A stretch of DNA of 5,120 bases from an uncultured Veillonella sp. Lineage in GTDB: Bacteria; Bacillota; Negativicutes; Veillonellales; Veillonellaceae. Location of the stretch: contig NZ_CAKPTN010000117.1 of the NCBI RefSeq assembly GCF_934190855.1, forward strand, positions 1 to 5,120, written 5' to 3'. The notes under the pieces were generated by a model. That model searched no databases, was not told where the DNA came from, and was given only the letters and a program-made list of their open reading frames with translations. The first letter of the stretch is position 1, and every line of letters starts with the position of its first letter. A program made the position numbers and the translations under genes. Positions 1 to 5,120 of this stretch are shown here, piece by piece.

Positions 1-767
1 GCCTCAGCTTGGTCATAGCCTACTTCAAAGGCTACACGACCATTCGTTTCTAAATAAGCACCACATTCTTTAGCGAGAATACGATAGAATACAAGTCCAT
101 CTTCCCCGCCAAATAACGCAATATGAGGCTCATTTAAAACATCTTGAGACAACATCTTTGCATCACCGGTACGAATATATGGAGGATTAGAAACAATGAG
201 ATCAAATTTCTCATTCTTTCCACGCAAAGCAGCGAGCATATCAGATTCATTAAATTCAACTCGTTCCGTTAAGTTAAAGGAATCTGCATTCTCTCGAGCC
301 AACGGCAAAGCATCGGTAGAAATATCTAAACCTACACCTACAGCATTTGGTAAATAATGTAATAAACTTAGCAATATCGTCCCTGGACCAGTACAGACAT
401 CAAGAATACGTATATTACTATCTTCAGGATACGTATCTAGTACATGTTCAATTAATGTTTCCGTATCAGGTCGTGGAATTAAAACTTTATCGTTAACCTT
501 AAAGGTAAGGCCCATAAAGTCCTTTTGCCCCGTAATAGATGCTACACTATAACCCTTAGCTCGTCGTTGTACAAGTGGTCTAAAAGCATCTAGCTCCTCT
601 TGAATTAAAGGTTGGTCATAGTGTGTATATAGATAAATACGATCTTTACCTAAAACGTGAGAAAGCAGTACTTCCCCATCAAGTCGAGGTGTATCCATCT
701 CCTTGCTTTGAAAGTACTGCTCTGTCCACTGGAGAATACGACCGATTGTCCAAATCTCCTTATGCAT
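1..767 (-). CDS. prmC: PrmC, peptide chain release factor N5-glutamine methyltransferase (partial, C-terminus beyond window)
   Basis: PrmC is a cytoplasmic SAM-dependent enzyme that methylates the glutamine side chain of the GGQ motif in release factors 1 and 2, which raises termination efficiency. The window holds 255 complete codons of a protein usually about 280-290 residues long; the rest lies beyond base 1. Seen in translation: a helical N-terminal substrate-binding region (about residues 1-80), the family signature IPRPDTE at 97-103, SAM motif I as DVCTGPG at 123-129, an acidic residue after the next strand (GLDIS, 146-150), the catalytic NPPY at 194-197, and [13 protein letters not shown] from 213. 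Motif I has cysteine where the first glycine is usual. The ATG at 767 is chosen because AGGAGG lies 9 bases upstream and no better start follows. The gene overlaps the prfA stop by 8 bases, suggesting coupled translation with its own substrate's gene. The reading frame is open throughout with no frameshift. Confidence 0.97.
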   Translation of the reverse strand, partial: MHKEIWTIGRILQWTEQYFQSKEMDTPRLDGEVLLSHVLGKDRIYLYTHYDQPLIQEELDAFRPLVQRRAKGYSVASITGQKDFMGLTFKVNDKVLIPRPDTETLIEHVLDTYPEDSNIRILDVCTGPGTILLSLLHYLPNAVGVGLDISTDALPLARENADSFNLTERVEFNESDMLAALRGKNEKFDLIVSNPPYIRTGDAKMLSQDVLNEPHIALFGGEDGLVFYRILAKECGAYLETNGRVAFEVGYDQAE

Positions 768-1842
768 TTGTGTTAGCCTCCTGCATTTTTGCCGCTTGGT
801 CAGCAGCATTTAAGGCTTGAATTACTTCATCTAAGTCGCCATTCAATACAGCGTCTAATTTATAAAGTGTTAAGTTAATACGGTGATCTGTTACGCGACC
901 TTGTGGGTAGTTGTACGTACGAATACGTTCACTACGGTCACCTGTACCAACTTGGCTCTTACGATCAGCCGCCATACTAGCTTGTGCCTCTTGTTCAGCT
1001 TGGTCTTGCAATTTAGCACGCAATACACGCATCGCTTTGTCTTTATTTTTAAGCTGAGAACGTTGGTCTTGGCAGGCTACAACAATACCAGTTGGTAAGT
1101 GAGTAATACGAACAGCAGATTCAGTTTTATTGATATGCTGACCACCTGCACCACTCGCACGGTAAGTGTCGATTTTTAAATCTTTTTCATTAACTTCAAT
1201 ATCAACATCTTCCATCTCTGGTAATACAGCTACTGTAACGGTAGACGTATGTACACGACCTTGTGTTTCTGTAGCAGGTACACGTTGTACGCGATGTACA
1301 CCAGATTCAAATTTCATCTTAGAGTATACATTCTCGCCCTCTACAGAGAAAACAACCTCTTTAAAGCCACCTAGTTCAGGTTCATTAGCATCGATAATCT
1401 CACAACGCCACCCTTGGCTTTCCGCATATTTTGTGTACATACGGAACAAATCGCCTGCGAATAATGCTGCTTCGTCGCCGCCGGCACCACCGCGGATCTC
1501 AATGATAATATTTTTGTCGTCATTAGGATCCTTAGGCAATAAAAGGATTTGCAATTGCGCTTCTAATTCCTCTTTTTGAGGTTTTAATTCTTTCAATTCC
1601 TCTTGAGCCATTTCGCGGAATTCTTCATCCATGGATTTATCTTCGATAACTTCCATAGCCTCATCAATGCCAGCTAATACTTTTTTATAATTACGGAATG
1701 TTTCAACTGTTTCAGATAATTGAGAATGTTGACGTGTCAATTTACGCCATTCATCTTGGCGAGCAATAATCTCAGGGTCACTGATGCGCTGCTCAAGGTC
1801 CATAAATTTATCTTCAATAACTTGTAATTTATCTACTAACAT
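760..1842 (-). CDS. prfA: Peptide chain release factor 1 (RF1)
   Basis: RF1 recognises UAA and UAG stop codons in the ribosomal A site and triggers peptidyl-tRNA hydrolysis. The 360-residue length is normal for the family. In order: an N-terminal helical domain (about 1-105) rich in charged residues; the conserved [13 protein letters not shown] segment at 117-129; the stop-codon-reading PxT tripeptide as PAT at 189-191 within [14 protein letters not shown]; the catalytic [15 protein letters not shown] with GGQ at 233-235; and the conserved C-terminal [11 protein letters not shown] at 311-321. PAT rather than SPF separates it from RF2. Q235 is the expected target of PrmC, encoded immediately downstream. 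The ATG at 1842 lies 2 bases after the yqhQ stop, with an AGAGG Shine-Dalgarno 7 bases upstream inside the end of yqhQ. It therefore appears co-transcribed with yqhQ and prmC. Confidence 0.99.
   Translation of the reverse strand: MLVDKLQVIEDKFMDLEQRISDPEIIARQDEWRKLTRQHSQLSETVETFRNYKKVLAGIDEAMEVIEDKSMDEEFREMAQEELKELKPQKEELEAQLQILLLPKDPNDDKNIIIEIRGGAGGDEAALFAGDLFRMYTKYAESQGWRCEIIDANEPELGGFKEVVFSVEGENVYSKMKFESGVHRVQRVPATETQGRVHTSTVTVAVLPEMEDVDIEVNEKDLKIDTYRASGAGGQHINKTESAVRITHLPTGIVVACQDQRSQLKNKDKAMRVLRAKLQDQAEQEAQASMAADRKSQVGTGDRSERIRTYNYPQGRVTDHRINLTLYKLDAVLNGDLDEVIQALNAADQAAKMQEANTNA
777..782 (-). promoter_or_regulatory. Shine-Dalgarno site of prmC, inside the end of prfA
   Basis: On the minus strand AGGAGG is followed by 9 bases and then the prmC ATG. 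The site lies within the last codons of prfA, so ribosomes finishing prfA pass over it. It fixes the prmC start at 767. Confidence 0.8.
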
Positions 1843-1844
1843 GT

Positions 1845-2735
1845 TTATTCCTCTTCATATGCATCGCTCTCTGGAGGACGAACCTCTTCAAGAGCACGTA
1901 TAGCTACTTCAATTTGATCATCTTCTGGCTCACGAGTTGTCATGTATTGCAATACAAGACCTGGTTTAATGATGGCTTTCACAAAGGAATGCTCACTGCG
2001 TCCAGCAAGACGAATGACCTCGTACGCAATACCTGCCACTACAGGCATAAGCAGTACGCGGCTCAGAATACGTTCTAATAAATTAGGCCAACCTAAGAAG
2101 GCAAATACAAAGATACTTACCACCATAACGATGAGCAAGAAATTTGTACCGCATCGCGCATGTAAGCGACTTTGTTGACGAACATTTTCTACGGTAAGAG
2201 GCAAATCTAATTCATAAGTATGAATTGTTTTATGCTCTGCCCCATGATATTGGAAAACTCGTTGAATATCCTTCGTAAGGCCAATTCCCCAAATGTAAAG
2301 CAAGAATAGCACTAACCGAATGACACCTTCAATGAGATTTAATACTACATGATTATCCTGTACACCAGGAATAAATTTTACGATAAATGTTGGCAATGCC
2401 AAGAATACAGCTATCGCAAAGACGGTGGAAATAACCATGGTAATGGCAATTTCACTATTAGACATTTCTTCCTCTTCATCACCAGCGGCCTTGGCAGAGA
2501 AGGACAATGCCTTCATGCCAATCACTAGAGATTCATAGAGAGCTACACAGCCACGAAGAAATGGTTTTTTCAAAATTGGATATGTGTCAGCAATGGATTT
2601 TGTAGCCTCTTTTTGCACTACAATGGTACCAGCTGGCTCACGTACAGCTGTTGCCGTATAGCCAGGGCCCCTCATCATGACACCTTCGATCACAGCTTGT
2701 CCACCGACAAACTTTTTAATACGTTCTGTGTTCAC
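1845..2735 (-). CDS. yqhQ: DUF1385 / YqhQ-family integral membrane protein
   Basis: This is a conserved Bacillota membrane protein of the DUF1385 family (COG3872, YqhQ), described only as a predicted metal-dependent enzyme; its reaction is unknown. With the GTG start at 2735 it has 296 residues. Family marks, numbered from the [17 protein letters not shown] near 11-24, [13 protein letters not shown] at 163-175, HARCGTNF at 192-199, and [14 protein letters not shown] near 266-279. The His, Glu and Cys residues in the middle motifs could bind metal. Hydrophobic segments lie at about 95-122, 130-153, 199-217 and 225-243, suggesting four membrane passes. An acidic stretch (DEEEE) precedes the first. 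In-frame ATG codons at 2756 and 2750 would add 7 or 5 residues but have no Shine-Dalgarno, whereas AGAGGAG sits 5 bases before the GTG, so I prefer the GTG. prfA follows 2 bases after the stop. Its repeated neighbourhood with rpmE and prfA in Bacillota is known, but the reason is not. Confidence 0.92.
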   Translation of the reverse strand: MNTERIKKFVGGQAVIEGVMMRGPGYTATAVREPAGTIVVQKEATKSIADTYPILKKPFLRGCVALYESLVIGMKALSFSAKAAGDEEEEMSNSEIAITMVISTVFAIAVFLALPTFIVKFIPGVQDNHVVLNLIEGVIRLVLFLLYIWGIGLTKDIQRVFQYHGAEHKTIHTYELDLPLTVENVRQQSRLHARCGTNFLLIVMVVSIFVFAFLGWPNLLERILSRVLLMPVVAGIAYEVIRLAGRSEHSFVKAIIKPGLVLQYMTTREPEDDQIEVAIRALEEVRPPESDAYEEE

Positions 2736-2740
2736 AAGAG

Positions 2741-2747
2741 CTCCTCT
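2741..2747 (-). promoter_or_regulatory. Shine-Dalgarno site deciding the GTG start of yqhQ
   Basis: The minus strand shows AGAGGAG, five bases, then GTG at 2735. The two in-frame ATG codons at 2756 and 2750 lie before or within this site and have only AT-rich sequence in front of them. This favours a start that drops the first seven residues of the longest reading frame. Confidence 0.7.
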
Positions 2748-2782
2748 CATAAACAAATAGAGGCAGAGCCCATAGCCCTGCC
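2748..2782 (-). terminator. Terminator-like hairpin after rpmE
   Basis: Read on the minus strand, GGCAGGGC and GCTCTGCC form an 8-bp stem (one G-U pair) around a TATGG loop at 2762-2782. It is followed by an imperfect T-rich tail, TCTATTTGTTT. It begins 25 bases after the rpmE stop. The stem is GC-rich but the tail is broken by C, A and G, so termination may be partial. The next gene starts only 13 bases past the tail, so read-through is probably needed to supply yqhQ, prfA and prmC unless there is a local promoter. Confidence 0.6.
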
Positions 2783-2784
2783 AA
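2756..2784 (-). promoter_or_regulatory. Possible weak promoter for yqhQ-prfA-prmC overlapping the hairpin
   Basis: On the minus strand TTGGCA (2784-2779; 5 of 6 matches to TTGACA) is separated by 17 bases from TCTATT (2761-2756; 4 of 6 matches to TATAAT). The spacer is almost exactly the terminator-like hairpin. A transcript would start near 2749, just ahead of the yqhQ Shine-Dalgarno and downstream of the ATG at 2756. The weak -10 makes this tentative. Confidence 0.25.
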
Positions 2785-2807
2785 TAGATGCTACATTACA
2801 TGACAAA

Positions 2808-3005
2808 TTATTTGCCGTAACGTTTGTTAAATTGTTCAATACGACCACGAGCTTGAGCTGCGCGTTGTTGACCAGTGAAGAACGGATGGCATTTGGAGCA
2901 AACGTCTACACGAAGGTCTTCTTTTACAGAGCCAGTTTTGAATGTGTTGCCACAACCGCAAGTTACTGTAGCTTCTTTATAGTCTGGATGAATACCTTGT
3001 TTCAT
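2808..3005 (-). CDS. rpmE: 50S ribosomal protein L31, zinc-binding type
   Basis: L31 is a small protein of the large ribosomal subunit that contributes to the bridge region near the subunit interface. The 65-residue product has the usual length and ends in the family's basic tail ([11 protein letters not shown]). It opens with MKQGIHPDY, typical of L31. Four cysteines, C16 and C18 (CGC) and C36 and C39 (CSKC), make it the zinc-binding C+ form, not the cysteine-free form that replaces it under zinc limitation. The ATG at 3005 is chosen because GAGGTG lies a few bases upstream. An upstream in-frame extension to 3125 would run through the promoter and the neighbouring gene's end, and does not look like L31. 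It has its own strong promoter and is followed by a hairpin, so it may be transcribed largely on its own. Confidence 0.98.
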   Translation of the reverse strand: MKQGIHPDYKEATVTCGCGNTFKTGSVKEDLRVDVCSKCHPFFTGQQRAAQARGRIEQFNKRYGK

Positions 3006-3045
3006 TCTATACACCTCTTTCCGACAATCAATATTATTCTTATAG

Positions 3046-3074
3046 ATTATAGCATGACACTTGTACAAATGCAA
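3046..3074 (-). promoter_or_regulatory. Sigma-A-type promoter of rpmE
   Basis: The minus strand reads TTGCAT (3074-3069), a 17-base spacer, then TATAAT (3051-3046), a perfect -10 preceded by TGC as an extended -10. Transcription would start near 3039, giving a leader of about 34 bases to the rpmE ATG. It lies entirely in the gap between the PC4-type gene and rpmE. It is the clearest promoter in the window and may also serve yqhQ, prfA and prmC by read-through. Confidence 0.8.
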
Positions 3075-3084
3075 GTTGCCAATA

Positions 3085-3354
3085 CTATTCCTTGGATGCT
3101 TGTTTTTCTTCAATAGCCTCAGCAAGAATCGTCTCTAGGTCACTTTCGTTTAGAATATCGCGCAACGCAATAAGCTCCTCTAAAGAAAGAGTAATACCCT
3201 TTTTCATGCTTGTATATTCGCTATCCCAAGCGCGAAGGTCAAACTTAGGATTATATTTGCCCCAGCTAGTACATGTTAATTGTTTTTTCCAACCGTCTTT
3301 ATCTTCAGACAAAGTACCGATCACTTTGAAGATTTCAAAATTGATAACAGCCAT
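3085..3354 (-). CDS. PC4/YdbC-family predicted nucleic-acid-binding protein
   Basis: The 89-residue protein resembles the small bacterial YdbC proteins, which share the fold of the eukaryotic coactivator PC4 and bind single-stranded DNA; the cellular role in bacteria is poorly known. The pattern fits: [11 protein letters not shown] at 7-17, [20 protein letters not shown] at 21-40 (aromatic and basic residues that would line a binding sheet), then RAWD and [12 protein letters not shown] at 50-61. An acidic helical tail follows, ending in QASKE. It has no signal peptide or membrane segment. The ATG at 3354 is preferred to one at 3393 because AAAGGAGG lies 4 bases ahead of it and the upstream extension would translate the ribosome binding site and a hairpin. 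It lies between a gene of unknown function and rpmE. Assignment is by motif recognition only. Confidence 0.85.
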   Translation of the reverse strand: MAVINFEIFKVIGTLSEDKDGWKKQLTCTSWGKYNPKFDLRAWDSEYTSMKKGITLSLEELIALRDILNESDLETILAEAIEEKQASKE

Positions 3355-3358
3355 GGTG

Positions 3359-3366
3359 CCTCCTTT
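3359..3366 (-). promoter_or_regulatory. Shine-Dalgarno site of the PC4-type gene
   Basis: AAAGGAGG on the minus strand, 4 bases before the ATG at 3354, is a near-perfect match to the 16S rRNA tail. It lies one base beyond a hairpin and rules out the in-frame upstream ATG at 3393. Confidence 0.8.
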
Positions 3367-3367
3367 C

Positions 3368-3383
3368 TTACACATACGTGTAA
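3368..3383 (-). repeat. Inverted repeat abutting the Shine-Dalgarno of the PC4-type gene
   Basis: TTACAC, loop GTAT, GTGTAA: a perfect 6-bp stem with a 4-base loop, ending one base before AAAGGAGG. It could be a leader hairpin affecting ribosome access or transcript stability, or a DNA operator. There is no T-tract, so it is not a terminator. Confidence 0.5.
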
Positions 3384-3395
3384 TATGTTTCATAC

Positions 3396-3411
3396 CTACT
3401 ATATTTAGTAG
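3396..3411 (-). repeat. Second inverted repeat in the leader of the PC4-type gene
   Basis: On the minus strand CTACTA, loop AATA, TAGTAG: a perfect 6-bp stem with a 4-base loop, 12 bases upstream of the other inverted repeat. It is AT-rich and weak as RNA, so an operator-like role is equally possible. The function is unknown. Confidence 0.45.
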
Positions 3412-3435
3412 TTCATATTTTTTAGGATACGATAT

Positions 3436-3464
3436 ATTTTAAACTAAAAGCTTAAGTTTTACAA
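3436..3464 (-). promoter_or_regulatory. Possible promoter of the PC4-type gene
   Basis: The minus strand reads TTGTAA (3464-3459), 17 bases, then TAAAAT (3441-3436). These match the sigma-A consensus at 4 of 6 and 5 of 6 positions with ideal spacing. It begins directly after the stop of the 479-residue gene. Transcription would start near 3429, giving a leader of about 75 bases that holds both inverted repeats. In AT-rich DNA such matches occur by chance, so confidence is limited. Confidence 0.4.
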
Positions 3465-4904
3465 TTAGTTTTTATAGTCGCTGTAATCTTCAATATCAAT
3501 AGATGTTGTAGGAGGCATAACTTGAGATCCTAATGCATCTACAGTTTCCTTCCAGCTCTCTGTTGCTACTGTTACAGCCTTAATATACGCTTCATCTGCG
3601 GCTTGAACAGATTCAATTAATTGGGCTTCGTCTTTTACATCTAATACGCGACGACGTACACTGCTAAGCATATAGCCGAAGGACTCTTCTGTTTGAACGA
3701 GCATAGAGATTTCTTGAATCAACGTTTGACCAATTGTACTGCAGAAATACGCATACCACATATAAGCAAGTTCTGCGTCTGGGAACATCCAGTATACATC
3801 ATCTGTAGGTGCTTCTGTTGTAATATCTACGTCTACATGATCTGTATAACGTTTGAAAGTAAGGAAGTAAGCGCCGCTTTCAACAAGAGTATTACGACCT
3901 AATTCAGATACACGACTATCGATACAGTAAATGCCATCTTGGCCTAATGCCACATCAGTTTGACCACCTGGCAATAAGATAGAACGTAAGGATAAACCAT
4001 AATTTAATACGGAAAATACCGGTAATTGAGCAAATACACCATGAGGTAATGGAATATAATTAATCGCTTTCCACTCATCCCCTACACGTTCACGAAGACC
4101 AACGCGCATCTTTTTAACTTCATATTTGCCATATACGATTTCGTAAGCCCCTAATGGAGTCCACTCACGGATGGCTTCCACTCGTTTTTGGTTCAAGAAG
4201 AATTGTAAGGCCATATTGTTTAAGCCCAATTGATTTTGTACCATCGTTGCAGGTAAGAACAATTGTGCAGTCCCTTCTGGTACCAAGTTATGCAAACCAT
4301 TAGCCACTTCCTCTACAATATCTTCAGAAGATTGGAACATGCCAACCGTACCTGTAAAGATATGGTCAAAGTAGCTGCGATGAGGCCAATGATTAATGAT
4401 TTGAGCCATCGGATATAGACGAGATAAGATGCTATAGCATACTGGAGATGCCGTGTAGAGAACAACCTTTTTATCTTCATAAGATTGAAGAATTTCCTCT
4501 ACCATGCCAGCGTATTCTTCTACATAAGCATAAAGAACAAGCTCTCCTGTTTTACTATGGGCTTCAATGCTTTCACGAACAGGAGTTTCCCAAATAGTGC
4601 CTACATCTAGGCCATCTAAGATGCCTGTATCACTAATGAAGTCAAAGAGTTCTACTTTAAAAGACGGTCCATATAGAGCTTGGAACGTATTTAAATCGTA
4701 TGGTACTGGACCAAAGGATTCAACAGTAGATTTTTCTGCCAATACATATAGATCCTCTGGTGTTACCCCCCACTCACGAGAGCTAGCATTGCTAGAAATC
4801 AATTGATCTAATACATTAAAACGCATTAATTCATTTACAATATCGATGCCTTCAATACCATGAGTGGCACAAAGGGTAATAAATTCTTCATTATTTGCTT
4901 TCAT
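3465..4904 (-). CDS. Uncharacterised 479-residue protein with a degenerate N6-methyltransferase-like core
   Basis: I do not recognise a named family. There is no signal peptide or membrane segment, so it is probably cytoplasmic. The N-terminal 110 residues look largely helical. Residues about 120-245 follow the strand-helix order of N6-adenine DNA methylases: ELVLYAYVEEYAGMVEEI (120-137), KKVVLYTASPVCYSIL (145-160), YFDHIFTGTVGMF (178-190) where FDxVxxNPPF would be expected, then a helix and LVPEGTAQLFLPATMV (207-222), like the usual 'LkpGGraaivlP', and FFLNQKRVEAIREW (235-248). The glycine-rich SAM loop and the NPPY/F catalytic motif are both missing, so if related it should be catalytically dead. 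The C-terminal half (250-479) is unassigned, with an aromatic patch (YWMF, YMWYAYF at 371-387) and an acidic end. The ATG at 4904 has AGGAAAGG 6 bases upstream and follows the nth stop by one base, so the two are probably co-transcribed. The frame is intact and codon use looks like its neighbours, so it is not decayed. Confidence 0.88.
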   Translation of the reverse strand: MKANNEEFITLCATHGIEGIDIVNELMRFNVLDQLISSNASSREWGVTPEDLYVLAEKSTVESFGPVPYDLNTFQALYGPSFKVELFDFISDTGILDGLDVGTIWETPVRESIEAHSKTGELVLYAYVEEYAGMVEEILQSYEDKKVVLYTASPVCYSILSRLYPMAQIINHWPHRSYFDHIFTGTVGMFQSSEDIVEEVANGLHNLVPEGTAQLFLPATMVQNQLGLNNMALQFFLNQKRVEAIREWTPLGAYEIVYGKYEVKKMRVGLRERVGDEWKAINYIPLPHGVFAQLPVFSVLNYGLSLRSILLPGGQTDVALGQDGIYCIDSRVSELGRNTLVESGAYFLTFKRYTDHVDVDITTEAPTDDVYWMFPDAELAYMWYAYFCSTIGQTLIQEISMLVQTEESFGYMLSSVRRRVLDVKDEAQLIESVQAADEAYIKAVTVATESWKETVDALGSQVMPPTTSIDIEDYSDYKN

Positions 4905-4905
4905 A

Positions 4906-5120
4906 TTAAACCTTTCCTGCAGAAGGACATAGATGATTTAAGAAACAGTCTTCACATAAAGGCTTACGAACCTTACATAATTTACGACCATGGTAAATTA
5001 ACCAGTGATGTGCAGCAGCCCAATCCTCTTTTGGAATGGCCTTTTGCAATTTTAGTTCCATCTCTTCTGGCGTCTTTGCAATACCTAGTTTTAATCGATT
5101 TGATACGCGGAATACATGAG
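4906..5120 (-). CDS. nth: Endonuclease III, C-terminal part (N-terminus beyond window)
   Basis: Endonuclease III is a base-excision repair enzyme: a DNA glycosylase with lyase activity that removes oxidised pyrimidines. Only the last 70 residues are inside the window, from a protein of about 210. They begin HVFRVSNRLKLGIAKTPEE, which in the family directly follows the catalytic aspartate of the VDTH motif; that aspartate lies just outside. IPKEDWAAAHHWLIYHGRKLC follows with the usual His and Gly-Arg residues. The end holds the 4Fe-4S cysteine pattern C-x6-C-x2-C-x5-C (CKVRKPLC, EDC, FLNHLC). The protein stops soon after, which fits Nth rather than the longer MutY. The stop is one base before the next gene's ATG, and its last codons carry that gene's Shine-Dalgarno, indicating an operon. 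Confidence 0.95.
   Translation of the reverse strand, partial: HVFRVSNRLKLGIAKTPEEMELKLQKAIPKEDWAAAHHWLIYHGRKLCKVRKPLCEDCFLNHLCPSAGKV

Noticed and set aside
623..2178. Plus-strand reading frames of 65-137 codons opposite prmC, prfA and yqhQ
   Set aside because: They lie antisense to well-recognised genes, lack convincing ribosome binding sites, and have compositions expected of shadow frames.
3006..3125. N-terminal extension of rpmE to an upstream ATG at 3125
   Set aside because: The extension passes through the rpmE promoter, leader and Shine-Dalgarno and overlaps the end of the PC4-type gene; L31 begins at MKQGIHPDY.
3355..3393. N-terminal extension of the PC4-type gene to an ATG at 3393
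   Set aside because: It would translate the AAAGGAGG site and the adjacent hairpin, and YdbC-type proteins begin close to the MAVINFEIF segment.
2613..3442. Plus-strand frames of 167 and 116 codons opposite yqhQ, rpmE and the PC4-type gene
   Set aside because: They run across several minus-strand genes and their promoters, and their translations resemble no protein I know.
3436..3464. Terminator for the 479-residue gene (AAACT...AGTTT inverted repeat just after the stop)
   Set aside because: The stem is only 5 AT-rich pairs and is followed by TAAAAT rather than a T-run; the same bases fit a promoter better.
4906..5120. MutY (A/G-specific adenine glycosylase) instead of endonuclease III
   Set aside because: The protein ends six residues after the iron-sulfur cysteines, whereas MutY has a long additional C-terminal domain.
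1..5120. Defence system, CRISPR array, phage or transposon remnants
   Set aside because: No repeated units, transposase, integrase or toxin-like genes are visible; apart from one gene of unknown function, every gene is a recognisable conserved chromosomal gene.

Overview
This window reads as an ordinary, densely packed housekeeping segment of a Bacillota (Firmicutes) chromosome. All seven genes lie on the minus strand, so transcription runs from high to low coordinates. The low-to-moderate GC content, AGGAGG-type ribosome binding sites, the DUF1385/YqhQ protein and a PC4/YdbC-type protein all fit Bacillota. My best guess at the source is Veillonella or a close relative in the Negativicutes. 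That guess rests on familiarity with the proteins, not on a database search.

In transcription order: (1) the C-terminal end of endonuclease III (nth), with its 4Fe-4S cysteine cluster, entering from the right edge. (2) One base later, a 479-residue protein I cannot name, whose middle resembles an N6-adenine DNA methyltransferase that has lost its motifs. (3) A leader of about 110 bases with a possible promoter and two small hairpins, followed by an 89-residue PC4/YdbC-type predicted nucleic-acid-binding protein. (4) A strong promoter and rpmE, encoding zinc-binding ribosomal protein L31. (5) A terminator-like hairpin, then a DUF1385/YqhQ membrane protein. (6) prfA (release factor 1), 2 bases after the previous stop. 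(7) prmC, overlapping prfA by 8 bases and running off the left edge.

The functional core is translation termination. PrmC methylates the glutamine of the GGQ motif of release factor 1, and the two genes are overlapped as if translationally coupled. rpmE and yqhQ sit just upstream. The nth, unknown and PC4 genes form a second, more DNA-related cluster; a functional link among those three is only inference.

No stretch longer than 300 bases lacks a gene; the longest gap is about 110 bases (3355-3464). I saw no tRNA or rRNA gene, mobile element, CRISPR array or large repeat. The items most worth a second look are the degenerate methyltransferase-like protein, the double-hairpin leader before the PC4 gene, and the hairpin between rpmE and yqhQ that may be both a terminator and part of a promoter.
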